35,000 nt of DNA from Symsagittifera roscoffensis (GCF_963678635.1 NW_026971455.1:40001-75000), one strand, 5' to 3'; positions 20,501 through 32,986 are shown, counted from the stretch's first letter. Numbers and translations are program-made. The notes: a model not told the origin generated them from the letters alone.

Positions 20501-23500
20501 AATTTTAGCGAAGTTAGATATGCTTGATGGTCAGCTGCATGAAAAAGATGGGAGCTGTGCGACCAGTGGTTCAAAAGTTATGACCCGAGCCGTAAACAAG
20601 CTCAAAATGAGGTCCAAAACTGACGAAGTTGCTTCAGTTGGCTTGAAAGTTAACAAAGCTTGCTCGTAGAGCTTCCGGGATAGGCCCATTCGCTTCCTCG
20701 TGAAAAATAGGTCTTAGAACCACCTTAGATGAGCTTGCGCGACCCTTGGTTGAGCTGCAGGAGCGACTGATCGAAGCGGAAGACCCCTATTTTGAGCTGA
20801 AAAATGGGGGTCTCAGGGCTCTAAAACGCTTGTTTGAGCTTGAAGGAGTGCTCGCACAGCTCACTTTCAATTTTAGCGAAGTTAGATATGCTTGATGGTC
20901 AGCTGCATGAAAAAGATGGGAGCTGTGCGACCAGTGGTTCAAAAGTTATGACCCGAGCCGTAAACAAGCTCAAAATGAGGTCCAAAACTGACGAAGTTGC
21001 TTCAGTTGGCTTGAAAGTTAACAAAGCTTGCTCGTAGAGCTTCCGGGATAGGCCCATTCGCTTCCTCGTGAAAAATAGGTCCTAGAACCACCTTAGATGA
21101 GCTTGCGCGACCCTTGGTTGAGCTGCAGGAGCGACTGATCGAAGCGGAAGACCCCTATTTTGAGCTGAAAAATGGGGGTCTCAGGGCTCTAAAACGCTTG
21201 TTTGAGCTTGAAGGAGTGCTCGCACAGCTCACTTTCAATTTTAGCGAAGTTAGATATGCTTGATGGTCAGCTGCATGAAAAAGATGGGAGCTGTGCGACC
21301 AGTGGTTCAAAAGTTATGACCCGAGCCGTAAACAAGCTCAAAATGAGGTCCAAAACTGACGAAGTTGCTTCAGTTGGCTTGAAAGTTAACAAAGCTTGCT
21401 CGTAGAGCTTCCGGGATAGGCCCATTCGCTTCCTCGTGAAAAATAGGTCTTAGAACCACCTTAGATGAGCTTGCGCGACCCTTGGTTGAGCTGCAGGAGC
21501 GACTGATCGAAGCGGAAGACCCCTATTTTGAGCTGAAAAATGGGGGTCTCAGGGCTCTAAAACGCTTGTTTGAGCTTGAAGGAGTGCTCGCACAGCTCAC
21601 TTTCAATTTTAGCGAAGTTAGATATGCTTGATGGTCAGCTGCATGAAAAAGATGGGAGCTGTGCAACCAGTGGTTCAAAAGTTATGACCCGAGCCGTAAA
21701 CAAGCTCAAAATGAGGTCCAAAACTGACGAAGTTGCTTCAGTTGGCTTGAAAGTTAACAAAGCTTGCTCGTAGAGCTTCCGGGATAGGCCCATTCGCTTC
21801 CTCGTGAAAAATAGGTCTTAGAACCACCTTAGATGAGCTTGCGCGACCCTTGGTTGAGCTGCAGGAGCGACTGATCGATGCGGAAGACCCCTATTTTGAG
21901 CTGAAAAATGGGGGTCTCAGGGCTCTAAAACGCTTGTTTGAGCTTGAAGGAGTGCTCACACAGCTCACTTTCAATTTTAGCGAAGTTAGATATGCTTGAT
22001 GGTCAGCTGCATGAAAAAGATGGGAGCTGTGCGACCAGTGGTTCAAAAGTTATGACCCGAGCCGTAAACAAGCTCAAAATGAGGTCCAAAACTGACGAAG
22101 TTGCTTCAGTTGGCTTGAAAGTTAACAAAGCTTGCTCGTAGAGCTTCCGGGATAGGCCCATTCGCTTCCTCGTGAAAAATAGGTCTTAGAACCACCTTAG
22201 ATGAGCTTGCGCGACCCTTGGTTGAGCTGCAGGAGCGACTGATCGAAGCGGAAGACCCCTATTTTGAGCTGAAAAATGGGGGTCTCAGGGCTCTAAAACG
22301 CTTGTTTGAGCTTGAAGGAGTGCTCGCACAGCTCACTTTCAATTTTAGCGAAGTTAGATATGCTTGATGGTCAGCTGCATGAAAAAGATGGGAGCTGTGC
22401 GACCAGTGGTTCAAAAGTTATGACCCGAGCCGTAAACAAGCTCAAAATGAGGTCCAAAACTGACGAAGTTGCTTCAGTTGGCTTGAAAGTTAACAAAGCT
22501 TGCTCGTAGAGCTTCCGGGATAGGCCCATTCGCTTCCTCGTGAAAAATAGGTCTTAGAACCACCTTAGATGAGCTTGCGCGACCCTTGGTTGAGCTGCAG
22601 GAGCGACTGATCGAAGCGGAAGACCCCTATTTTGAGCTGAAAAATGGGGGTCTCAGGGCTCTAAAACGCTTGTTTGAGCTTGAAGGAGTGCTCGCACAGC
22701 TCACTTTCAATTTTAGCGAAGTTAGATATGCTTGATGGTCAGCTGCATGAAAAAGATGGGAGCTGTGCGACCAGTGGTTCAAAAGTTATGACCCGAGCCG
22801 TAAACAAGCTCAAAATGTGGTCCAAAACTGACGAAGTTGCTTCAGTTGGCTTGAAAGTTAACAAAGCTTGCTCGTAGAGCTTCCGGGATAGGCCCATTCG
22901 CTTCCTCGTGAAAAATAGGTCTTAGAACCACCTTAGATGAGCTTGCGCGACCCTTGGTTGAGCTGCAGGAGCGACTGATCGAAGCGGAAGACCCCTATTT
23001 TGAGCTGAAAAATGGGGGTCTCAGGGCTCTAAAACGCTTGTTTGAGCTTGAAGGAGTGCTCGCACAGCTCACTTTCAATTTTAGCGAAGTTAGATATGCT
23101 TGATGGTCAGCTGCATGAAAAAGATGGGAGCTGTGCGACCAGTGGTTCAAAAGTTATGACCCGAGCCGTAAACAAGCTCAAAATGAGGTCCAAAACTGAC
23201 GAAGTTGCTTCAGTTGGCTTGAAAGTTAACAAAGCTTGCTCGTAGAGCTTCCGGGATAGGCCCATTCGCTTCCTCGTGAAAAATAGGTCTTAGAACCACC
23301 TTAGATGAGCTTGCGCGACCCTTGGTTGAGCTGCAGGAGCGACTGATCGAAGCGGAAGACCCCTATTTTGAGCTGAAAAATGGGGGTCTCAGGGCTCTAA
23401 AACGCTTGTTTGAGCTTGAAGGAGTGCTCGCACAGCTCACTTTCAATTTTAGCGAAGTTAGATATGCTTGATGGTCAGCTGCATGAAAAAGATGGGAGCT

Positions 23501-25748
23501 GTGCGACCAGTGGTTCAAAAGTTATGACCCGAGCCGTAAACAAGCTCAAAATGAGGTCCAAAACTGACGAAGTTGCTTCAGTTGGCTTGAAAGTTAACAA
23601 AGCTTGCTCGTAGAGCTTCCGGGATAAGCCCATTCGCTTCCTCGTGAAAAATAGGTCTTAGAACCACCTTAGATGAGCTTGCGCGACCCTTGGTTGAGCT
23701 GCAGGAGCGACTGATCGAAGCGGAAGACCCCTATTTTGAGCTGAAAAATGGGGGTCTCAGGGCTCTAAAACGCTTGTTTGAGCTTGAAGGAGTGCTCGCA
23801 CAGCTCACTTTCAATTTTAGCGAAGTTAGATATGCTTGATGGTCAGCTGCATGAAAAAGATGGGAGCTGTGCGACCAGTGGTTCAAAAGTTATGACCCGA
23901 GCCGTAAACAAGCTCAAAATGAGGTCCAAAACTGACGAAGTTGCTTCAGTTGGCTTGAAAGTTAACAAAGCTTGCTCGTAGAGCTTCCGGGATAGGCCCA
24001 TTCGCTTCCTCGTGAAAAATAGGTCTTAGAACTACCTTAGATGAGCTTGCGCGACCCTTGGTTGAGCTGCAGGAGCGACTGATCGAAGCGGAAGACCCCT
24101 ATTTTGAGCTGAAAAATGGGGGTCTCAGGGCTCTAAAACGCTTGTTTGAGCTTGAAGGAGTGCTCGCACAGCTCACTTTCAATTTTAGCGAAGTTAGATA
24201 TGCTTGATGGTCAGCTGCATGAAAAAGATGGGAGCTGTGCGACCAGTGGTTCAAAAGTTATGACCCGAGCCGTAAACAAGCTCAAAATGAGGTCCAAAAC
24301 TGACGAAGTTGCTTCAGTTGGCTTGAAAGTTAACAAAGCTTGCTCGTAGAGCTTCCGGGATAGGCCCATTCGCTTCCTCGTGAAAAATAGGTCTTAGAAC
24401 CACCTTAGATGAGCTTGCGCGACCCTTGGTTGAGCTGCAGGAGCGACTGATCGAAGCGGAAGACCCCTATTTTGAGCTGAAAAATGGGGGTCTCAGGGCT
24501 CTAAAACGCTTGTTTGAGCTTGAAGGAGTGCTCGCACAGCTCACTTTCAATTTTAGCGAAGTTAGATATGCTTGATGGTCAGCTGCATGAAAAAGATGGG
24601 AGCTGTGCGACCAGTGGTTCAAAAGTTATGACCCGAGCCGTAAACAAGCTCAAAATGAGGTCCAAAACTGACGAAGTTGCTTCAGTTGGCTTGAAAGTTA
24701 ACAAAGCTTGCTCGTAGAGCTTCCGGGATAGGCCCATTCGCTTCCTCGTGAAAAATAGGTCTTAGAACCACCTTAGATGAGCTTGCGCGACCCTTGGTTG
24801 AGCTGCAGGAGCGACTGATCGAAGCGGAAGACCCCTATTTTGAGCTGAAAAATGGGGGTCTCAGGGCTCTAAAACGCTTGTTTGAGCTTGAAGGAGTGCT
24901 CGCACAGCTCACTTTCAATTTTAGCGAAGTTAGATATGCTTGATGGTCAGCTGCATGAAAAAGATGGGAGCTGTGCGACCAGTGGTTCAAAAGTTATGAC
25001 CCGAGCCGTAAACAAGCTCAAAATGAGGTCCAAAACTGACGAAGTTGCTTCAGTTGGCTTGAAAGTTAACAAAGCTTGCTCGTAGAGCTTCCGGGATAGG
25101 CCCATTCGCTTCCTCGTGAAAAATAGGTCTTAGAACCACCTTAGATGAGCTTGCGCGACCCTTGGTTGAGCTGCAGGAGCGACTGATCGAAGCGGAAGAC
25201 CCCTATTTTGAGCTGAAAAATGGGGGTCTCAGGGCTCTAAAACGCTTGTTTGAGCTTGAAGGAGTGCTCGCACAGCTCACTTTCAATTTTAGCGAAGTTA
25301 GATATGCTTGATGGTCAGCTGCATGAAAAAGATGGGAGCTGTGCGACCAGTGGTTCAAAAGTTATGACCCGAGCCGTAAACAAGCTCAAAATGAGGTCCA
25401 AAACTGACGAAGTTGCTTCAGTTGGCTTGAAAGCTAACAAAGCTTGCTCGTAGAGCTTCCGGGATAAGCCCATTCGCTTCCTCGTGAAAAATAGGTCTTA
25501 GAACCACCTTAGATGAGCTTGCGCGACCCTTGGTTGAGCTGCAGGAGCGACTGATCGAAGCGGAAGACCCCTATTTTGAGCTGAAAAATGGGGGTCTCAG
25601 GGCTCTAAAACGCTTGTTTGAGCTTGAAAGAGTGCTCGCACAGCTCACTTTTAATTTTAGCGAAGTTAGATATGCTTGATGGTCAGCTGCATGAAAAAGA
25701 TGGGAGCTGTGCGACCAGTGGTTCAAAAGTTATGACCCGAGCCGTAAA
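17539..25748 (+). repeat. second IGS 368-bp array, about 22 copies
   Basis: Same 368-bp unit as 1-8820. The diagnostic substitutions of the first array reappear in the same order at an offset of 16,928 bp, for example TTCTAG near 20137, GTCCTAG near 21081, GATCGATGCGG near 21878 and GAACTACC near 24033. The one difference I noticed is near its left end (A at 17739, G at 811). Seen against 28S (left) and 18S (right), this array and the satellite before it make a complete IGS. Confidence 0.97.
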
Positions 25749-25968
25749 CTCTGTAATTCGATTTTTCAGCTCGAAATTGCAGAAAAACAGCTGTTTAGGC
25801 ATGAAGGAGTGCTCGCACAGCTAACTTTCAATTTTAGCGTAGAGAGCTCTGTGTGAGGGCTAGTTGGTGTAGAAAGCTCAGTCCAATCGGACCAGTGGTG
25901 TAAAAGTTATAGCGCTTTGGCTGAACTGCAATTTTGAGCTCAAAAAGTGACGAAGTTTAGAAGAATGA
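25749..25968 (+). repeat. degenerate end of the second 368-bp array
   Basis: Counterpart of 8821-9040 at the same offset and with the same scrambled unit remnants, including the TTTTGAGCTCAAAA palindrome at 25932-25945. No difference from the first copy was noticed. Confidence 0.75.
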
Positions 25969-26488
25969 AATTTCGGGCAACAAAAAATTGTTCAATTTTA
26001 ATATAATTATAACCGCTGGAAAGCCCTTGAGCATAGCTTTCTAATGGTATATTACAATTTTTTTTACTAAAATTAGTTTAGGTTCCAGCTCGAGTTAAAA
26101 ATTGACTTTTGCTATTTTTTCAAAAAAAAAAAAAAATTTCACTTCAGTCTCTTGCATTTTTGGTCAACAAAAAATTGTGCGATTTACTTCGGGTAAAAAG
26201 CGTTGGAAAGTACATGGGCAGGGCTTTCCGGGCGTGTTTTCAAAAGTTATTTTGAGCAAAAATTGAGCAAATGGTGAGCATTTGAAAAAAAAAAATTTTT
26301 CCCCAGAAATACTCATTTAGGAGATTTCTGTGTATTATAGGGGGAGGGTAGTAGCGAGAATTTTCAAAAAAATTTTGAAAAATTTCAAAATTTTTGAAAA
26401 TTTTTTTTTTACTTCCTAACCTCAAAAGCGTATCAGAAAGGCGTAATTTGATGAGACTTGACCACTGGTAAAGTATCATCGCTCGATT
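25969..26488 (+). other. A/T-rich IGS segment, candidate Pol I promoter region, second copy
   Basis: Counterpart of 9041-9560, with the same A run, A/T palindromic tract and direct repeat. Its conservation between units is uninformative because the whole surrounding region is also identical. Confidence 0.45.
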
Positions 26489-26733
26489 TCGCCTCAGTAA
26501 GGAGAACCATCCAAGGTTCGAAAAGAACGAAGGTCAGATAGTTTATAACTAGAAAGCAGAACCAAAACTGCCTTAAAGGCTTTGTGTAGTTGAGCAAAGT
26601 CTCTTCTCGAGAAGGCTAAGAAAAGCTTGAAATTGAAGCAATCAGTCGTTGAGCTGTTTGTGAAAAGAAGGATTGGCTTTAGCTAAGGTGCTTCTAAGTA
26701 CTGCGCATAACTATGAACCGGTGTAAACCAAAT
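26489..26733 (+). other. presumed 5' ETS, unique part, second copy
   Basis: Counterpart of 9561-9805. Nothing recognised in it. Confidence 0.4.
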
Positions 26734-27443
26734 CATGCTTGGTGGCTCTTGCATGATACTGGACTTGGTGCCCCAGTCAAAGTAGCTTGCTTATAGGTAT
26801 GGTTGGATATGGTTAGCCGTATCAGCACCAGAGGTGCAACAACCGTGCTGTTTAACTAAGTGAGCTGTCGAGTTGAAGTCGTCTTGGTCTCAAAGAAACG
26901 TGCTTGGTGGCGCTTGCATAAGCCTGGACTTGGTGCCCCAGGAAAGACTTACTTATAGGTGTAGTTGGATATGGTTTACCGTATCAGTACCAATGGTGCA
27001 CAACTATGCTGTTTAACTGAGTTAGTCAGAGGACGGCGTTTCCTAAGTCCTCTAGAGTCCAAGATTGCTTTAGCTCGTGAAGGTTCTAATCATGCTTGAT
27101 GGCTCTTGCATGAAACTGAACTTGGTGCCCCAGTCAAAGTAGCTTGCTTATAGGTATGGTTGGATATGGTTAGCCGTATCAGCACCAGAGGTGCAACAAC
27201 CGTGCTGTTTAACTAAGTGAGCTGTCGAGATGAAGTCGTCTTGGTCTCAAAGAAACGTGCTTGGTGGCGCTTGCATAAGCCTGGACTTGGTGCCCCAGGA
27301 AAGACTTACTTATAGGTGTAGTTGGATATGGTTTACCGTATCAGTACCAATGGTGCACAACTATGCTGTTTAACTGAGTTAGTCAGAGGACGGCCTTTCC
27401 TAAGTCCTCTAGAGTCCAAGACTTCTTTAGCTCGTGAAGGTTT
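26734..27443 (+). repeat. 5' ETS repeats, second copy
   Basis: Counterpart of 9806-10515: two 357-bp blocks starting at 26734 and 27091, each with the A and B halves and the TGGACTTGGTGCCCCAG motif. Confidence 0.9.
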
Positions 27444-27561
27444 AAAATGCTGATAGTAGTAGTTTGTGCGTGGGAAAGGTTGACCTTAGTGTGCCTTTCT
27501 GGAAAGGTAGCAGCTTGCAAATCAGGGTTCGGTTTGAAAAAGCTAGCTTCCGAAGTACTTT
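27444..27561 (+). other. 5' ETS adjacent to 18S, second copy
   Basis: Counterpart of 10516-10633, ending at the 18S 5' end. No motif recognised. Confidence 0.5.
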
Positions 27562-28701
27562 AAACTGATTGATCCTGTCAGTTGCCATATGCTTGTCTGA
27601 AAGACTAAGCCATGCATGTGTAAGTGAAACTTGCAAAAGTGAAACCGCGAATGGCTCATTAAATCAGTTACTATCTAAAAGTTGAGTTACCTGTCAGATG
27701 AATAACTGCGGTAACCCTGCAGCTAATGCATGCAGATTGCGTGACTCCGGTCGCGAACTTTTACAAGAATTCACCGAGCGACCTGCTAAGTACGGGCGCA
27801 TACCGGATGAATCCAAAGTAACTGAAAGATCCCAGATGGCTTAGGCCGGGGGACGCAGCTTCCGAATTTCTGAGCTATCAACCTATGATGGTAGTGTAAC
27901 GGACTACCATGGTTGTGACGGCTAACGGGGAATCAGGGTTCGATTCCGGAGAGGGAGCCTTAGAAACGGCTACCACATCCAAGGAAGGCAGCAGGCACGC
28001 AAATTACCCACTCTCCGCACGAGGAGGTAGTGACGAGAAATAATGATATGAGCCTTAATGGTTTGTAATCAGAATGGAAAGGATGCAAAAGCTCCTTTGA
28101 TGATCGAGTAGAGGGCAAGTCTGGTGCCAGCAGCCGCGGTAATACCAGCCTCTACAAGCGTATGCAAAAGTTGCTGCGTTTAAAAAGCTCATAGTTGGAT
28201 CTGTTTGAGTATAACGGTAACATGGTGGTTAGTTAACGCTTTCCACTCGTTACGCTCATCCTTCGCATCGAAGAAATACCTTGCACTTAAATGTGACGAG
28301 GTGTGGAAACGGTGTTTTCACTTTGAGAAAATTAGAGTGTTCAAAGCATCCTTTGGGATTGAATAATCAAGCATGGAATAATGGAGAATGACCCGCGTTT
28401 TACTGATGCCGGTGGCTAAAGTGCGGTAATGATTGAAAGGAACAGCCGGGGGCATTTGTATTGCTACGTTAGAGGTGAAATTCTTGGATCGTGGCAAGAC
28501 AAACTACTGCGAAAGCATTTGCCAAGAATGTTTTCATTAATCAAGAACGAAAGTTAGAGTATTGAAGAGGATTAGATACCCTCGTAATTCTAACCATAAA
28601 CTATACCAACTTACGATTTGTCAAAGTCTCTTCTGACTTGGCAAGAAATTAACCGGGAAACCAAAGTTTATTGGTTCCGGGGGAAGTATGGTTGCAAAAT
28701 C

Positions 28702-28747
<46 letters not shown>

Positions 28748-29192
28748 GCGGCTTAATTTGACTCAACACGGGAAATCTCACCAGGTCCAGACATCTTAAG
28801 GATTGACAGATTGATGATCTTTCATGATTATATGGGCGGTGGTGCATGGCCGTTCTTAGTTAGTGGAGTGATCTGTCTGGTTAATTCCGATAACGAACGA
28901 GATCTTGATCATCTAAATAGTGCCATTCTCGTTAGAGTATTGGTTACTTCTTAGAGGTACTATGTGCAATTAAATAGCACAAGTGAAGTGAGGCTATAAC
29001 AGGTCTGTGATGCCCTTAGATGTCCTGGACTGCACGCGCGCTACACTGGTGAATTTAAATTGAGGGATAACCTTGGCCTATATGGTCCGGGTAATCACCT
29101 AAAATTCATGAGCGTGAAGGGGATCGAATGTTGTAACTTGCATTCGTGAACCAGGAATTCCTAGTACTCGGTAGTCAACAACTACTGGGGAT

Positions 29193-29232
<40 letters not shown>

Positions 29233-29318
29233 TGATTGGATGTTTAAGCAAGAATTGCGGAAGCCCGTCGCTGAGACTTCGGTCCTGGCAATAGGTGGAA
29301 GCGGATCGAGCTTAATTG

Positions 29319-29356
<38 letters not shown>

Positions 29357-29378
29357 GGAACCTGCGGAAGGATCAGTG
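27562..29378 (+). rRNA. 18S: 18S small-subunit rRNA, copy 2
   Basis: Full-length SSU rRNA with the same core motifs as copy 1 (530 loop near 28124, AAAGGAATTGACGG near 28709, GTACACACCGCCCGTCGC near 29209, GGAAGGATCA ending near 29376). Boundaries follow copy 1 at an offset of 16,928. Unlike copy 1, it is followed on the same strand by 5.8S and 28S in the standard order, although the ITS1 between them is unusually long at about 3.6 kb. I noticed no base difference from copy 1, as expected for homogenised rDNA. Confidence 0.97.
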
Positions 29379-29468
29379 ACTAATGCCACTGTTTGAGCGA
29401 AGAGCCGGTCAGCTCATTAAATATGACCCGGTACGCAGTAGATCTTTTTGGAGATTTTGCTGAAAGGT

Positions 29469-29808
29469 GGTGGTGCATAATCAAGAAAGAGTCGGTGGTG
29501 CATGAGTGTAAGAGAGACGGTGGTGCATGAGACTGGGGATTGGCTCCCAGTCAAAGTAGCTTGCTCGGTGGTTGATGATAGCAAGAAAGAGTCGGTGGTG
29601 CATGAGAGTAAGAGAGACGGTGGTGCATGAGACTGGGGATTGGCTCCCAGTTAAAGTAGCTTGCTCGGTGGTTGATAATAGCAAGGAAGAGTCGGTGGTG
29701 CATGTGAGTAAGAGAGACGGTGGTGCATGAGACTGGGGATTGGCTCCCAGTTAAAGTAGCTTGCTCGGTGGTTGATAATAGCAAGGAAGAGTCGGTGGTG
29801 CATGATAG
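29469..29808 (+). repeat. ITS1 100-bp tandem repeats, second copy
   Basis: Counterpart of 12541-12880. GAGTCGGTGGTGCATG recurs every 100 bp from 29489, each copy with two GGTGGTGCAT boxes and the ACTGGG...CCCAGT hairpin. Confidence 0.93.
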
Positions 29809-29820
29809 CATGATGTTCCT

Positions 29821-29973
29821 TCATGGTTCATCTAAGAGTTGGTCTAGCTAAGGTTAGATTGGCTCAAGGTAGTCCTTAATGGATCACCTTAGATTCCCGA
29901 AAGATAATTCAAAGAGAGTTGACCTGATGCAAGTTAGGTTAACTCAAGGTGATCCTTGTTGGTGATCCTTAGT
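29821..29973 (+). repeat. IGS-type monomer inside ITS1, second copy
   Basis: Counterpart of 12893-13045, matching the 167-bp IGS satellite in motif order and lying between two blocks of the GGTGGTGCAT family. Confidence 0.85.
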
Positions 29974-30108
29974 ATGATGGTGGTGCATTAGCAAGAAAAA
30001 CGGTGGTGCATGATAGCTTGAGACTGGGGATGGGCTCCCAGTCAAAGTAGCTTGCTCGGTGTGGATGATAGCAAGTGAGAGTCAGTGGTGCATTATAGCA
30101 AGAGAGAA
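29974..30108 (+). repeat. ITS1, second block of the GGTGGTGCAT family, second copy
   Basis: Counterpart of 13046-13180, with GGTGGTGCAT at 29979 and 30002 and one CAAAGTAGCTTGCTCGGTG segment. Confidence 0.85.
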
Positions 30109-30298
30109 GGTAGCCAAATGTCTCGTCATTGTTGACGCCAAAATCAGGTAGCCAAATGCCTCGTCATTTTTGACGCCAAAAGCAGGTAGCCAAATGCCTC
30201 GTCATTTTTGACGCCAAAAGCAGGTAGCCAAATGCCTCGTCATTGTTGACGCCAAAAGCAGGTAGCCAAATGCCTCGTCATTGTTGACGCCAAAAGGA
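30109..30298 (+). repeat. five 38-bp repeats derived from the 28S R2 target region, second copy
   Basis: Counterpart of 13181-13370: GGTAGCCAAATG starts at 30109 and every 38 bp after, five times, each followed by the CGTCA...TGACG hairpin. This is the 28S domain IV R2 target sequence repeated inside ITS1. Confidence 0.88.
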
Positions 30299-30486
30299 AG
30301 TCGCTCAAACTTGGGTATTCTGTTGATCAAAAAGCTGTTTAGATGGTAGCTTAGGAGTAACTTCTCCTAGATAAGCTTGTTTGTTGGTCGTTTAAACAGT
30401 GTACGATTTTCAGTTTGCTTTCGTTAGAGAAAGACTGAGGAAAGCGAAGGCCCGAATGCTTAAGAACAGGGTGATCTATGCTTGGG
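30299..30486 (+). repeat. degenerate ITS2-like block with a 17-nt 28S piece, second copy
   Basis: Counterpart of 13371-13558. It ends with GGTGATCTATGCTTGGG at 30470-30486, identical to 28S at 34321-34337. Confidence 0.8.
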
Positions 30487-30710
30487 TAATCACACTTAGT
30501 ACGAGAGGAACAGTGTGTTCAGTTCCCTGGTTTCAAGCGTCTGCCTGAGAAGGCGGATGCGAAGCTACAATTGATGACCTAAAGCGTAGATTGAATTGCT
30601 CTATCTGCATCATGAAAATTGCCTTTAATGGTTTAAATTGGCAGTATCAAGTATATTGATGCTGTTGACCCCGATGTCAGATAGGAATGCAATCCCCCAT
30701 TGATGATGGG
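30487..30710 (+). pseudogene. 28S: 28S rRNA 3' domain fragment in ITS1, piece 1
   Basis: Contains the sarcin-ricin loop AGTACGAGAGGAAC (from about 30498), GCGAAGCTAC and GACCCCGATGTC, identical to unit 1 through 30687. It then reads ATGCAATCCCCC where unit 1 has AAGCTATCCCCC, and stops after TTGATGATGGGA, before the terminal helix of 28S. The right end joins an ITS2-like segment. It is about 220 nt of LSU domain VI stranded upstream of 5.8S, so it is a displaced copy and not part of a normal gene order. Confidence 0.88.
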
Positions 30711-30893
30711 AGGTCACTCAAACTTGGGTATTCTGTTGATCAAAGAGCTGTTCAGATGTAGTACCGGTGTGATACATGTGATTGCATTGAGAGAGCGTTT
30801 AAACAGTGTTCGATCTTCAGTTTGCCTTCGTAAGAGTAAGACTGAGAAAAGCGAGGGCCCAAACGCTCAAAAACAGGGTGATCTATGCTTGGG
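30711..30893 (+). repeat. ITS2-like segment with a 17-nt 28S piece, block 2
   Basis: Starts AGGTCACTCAAACTTGGG and follows the ITS2 and 332-bp repeat sequence closely through AACAGTGTTCGATCTTCAG, then ends with GGTGATCTATGCTTGGG (30877-30893). With the next feature it forms a block that restarts at 31115, a 404-bp step. The open frame across it has no coding character. Confidence 0.85.
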
Positions 30894-31114
30894 TAACACT
30901 TAGTACGAGAGGAACAGTGTGTTCAGTTCCCTGGTTTCAAGCGTCTGCCTGAGAAGGCGGATGCGAAGCTACAATTGATGACCTAAAGCGTAGATTGAAT
31001 TGCTCTATCTGCATCATGAAAATTGCCTTTAATGGTTTAAATTGGCAGTATCAAGTATATTGATGCTGTTGACCCCGATGTCAGATAGGAATGCAATCCC
31101 CCATTGATGATGGG
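30894..31114 (+). pseudogene. 28S: 28S rRNA 3' domain fragment in ITS1, piece 2
   Basis: A tandem duplicate of piece 1. It differs near the left joint (TAACACTTAG versus TAATCACACTTAG, 3 nt shorter), which weakens the stem that closes the sarcin-ricin loop. It ends at the same TTGATGATGGGA point before the 332-bp array. Confidence 0.88.
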
Positions 31115-32986
31115 AGGTCACTCAAACTTGGGTATTCTGTTGATCAAAGAGCTGTTCAGATGTAGTACCGGTGTGATACATGTGATTGCATTGAGAGCGC
31201 GTTTAAACAGTGTTCGATCTTCAGTTTGCCGTTGTAAGAGAAAGACTGAGGAAAGCGAAGGCCCAAATGCTTAAGAACAGGGTGGTCCAGACAGCTCAAA
31301 GTCCGACTGCGGTTGGCTTTGTTCTAATCGAGTGAACACTTACTTTTGGAGAAATCCGATCGTAGGAGTGATCAGTCTTCGGATTGATCCGGTTCTTTTA
31401 CTGGTGTATCTGTCAGATCCTTAGGGACTGGATAGAACACTTAAGCAAGTCGCTCGAACTTGGGTATTCTGTTGATCAAAGAGCTGTTCAGATGTAGTAC
31501 CGGTGTGATACATGTGATTGCATTGAGAGCGCGTTTAAACAGTGTTCGATCTTCAGTTTGCCGTTGTAAGAGAAAGACTGAGGAAAGCGAAGGCCCAAAT
31601 GCTTAAGAACAGGGTGGTCCAGACAGCTCAAAGTCCGACTGCGGTTGGCTTTGTTCTAATCGAGTGAACACTTACTTTTGGAGAAATCCGATCGTAGGAG
31701 TGATCAGTCTTCGGATTGATCCGGTTCTTTTACTGGTGTATCTGTCAGATCCTTAGGGACTGGATAGAACACTTAAGCAAGTCGCTCGAACTTGGGTATT
31801 CTGTTGATCAAAGAGCTGTTCAGATGTAGTACCGGTGTGATACATGTGATTGCATTGAGAGCGCGTTTAAACAGTGTTCGATCTTCAGTTTGCCGTTGTA
31901 AGAGAAAGACTGAGGAAAGCGAAGGCCCAAATGCTTAAGAACAGGGTGGTCCAGACAGCTCAAAGTCCGACTGCGGTTGGCTTTGTTCTAATCGAGTGAA
32001 CACTTACTTTTGGAGAAATCCGATCGTAGGAGTGATCAGTCTTCGGATTGATCCGGTTCTTTTACTGGTGTATCTGTCAGATCCTTAGGGACTGGATAGA
32101 ACACTTAAGCAAGTCGCTCGAACTTGGGTATTCTGTTGATCAAAGAGCTGTTCAGATGTAGTACCGGTGTGATACATGTGATTGCATTGAGAGCGCGTTT
32201 AAACAGTGTTCGATCTTCAGTTTGCCGTTGTAAGAGAAAGACTGAGGAAAGCGAAGGCCCAAATGCTTAAGAACAGGGTGGTCCAGACAGCTCAAAGTCC
32301 GACTGCGGTTGGCTTTGTTCTAATCGAGTGAACACTTACTTTTGGAGAAATCCGATCGTAGGAGTGATCAGTCTTCGGATTGATCCGGTTCTTTTACTGG
32401 TGTATCTGTCAGATCCTTAGGGACTGGATAGAACACTTAAGCAAGTCGCTCGAACTTGGGTATTCTGTTGATCAAAGAGCTGTTCAGATGTAGTACCGGT
32501 GTGATACATGTGATTGCATTGAGAGCGCGTTTAAACAGTGTTCGATCTTCAGTTTGCCGTTGTAAGAGAAAGACTGAGGAAAGCGAAGGCCCAAATGCTT
32601 AAGAACAGGGTGGTCCAGACAGCTCAAAGTCCGACTGCGGTTGGCTTTGTTCTAATCGAGTGAACACTTACTTTTGGAGAAATCCGATCGTAGGAGTGAT
32701 CAGTCTTCGGATTGATCCGGTTCTTTTACTGGTGTATCTGTCAGATCCTTAGGGACTGGATAGAACACTTAAGCAAGTCGCTCGAACTTGGGTATTCTGT
32801 TGATCAAAGAGCTGTTCAGATGTAGTACCGGTGTGATACATGTGATTGCATTGAGAGCGCGTTTAAACAGTGTTCGATCTTCAGTTTGCCGTTGTAAGAG
32901 AAAGACTGAGGAAAGCGAAGGCCCAAATGCTAAAAAAACAGGGTGGTCGAGACAGCTCAAAGTCCGACTGCGGTTGGCTTTGTTCT
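31115..32986 (+). repeat. 332-bp array of fused ITS1 and ITS2 lacking 5.8S, about 5.6 copies
   Basis: GTCGCTCGAACTTGGG starts at 31449, 31781, 32113, 32445 and 32777, an exact 332-bp period, with an earlier copy from 31115. Each unit has an ITS2 half (ACTTACTTTTGGAGAAAT to CAGTTTGCC) and an ITS1 half (AAGACTGAGGAAAGCGAAGG to GGCTTTGTTCTAA). In the last copy the ITS1 half leads into 5.8S at about 33016 and the ITS2 half resumes after it, with 521 bp between equivalent points instead of 332. So each repeat looks like an ITS1-5.8S-ITS2 segment with about 188 bp, including 5.8S, missing at TTCTAATCGAGTG. Confidence 0.93.

Noticed and set aside
13862-27561. 5S rRNA or tRNA genes in the IGS
   Set aside because: Some animals carry 5S in the IGS, but reading both strands I found no 5S internal-promoter pattern or tRNA A/B-box pair.
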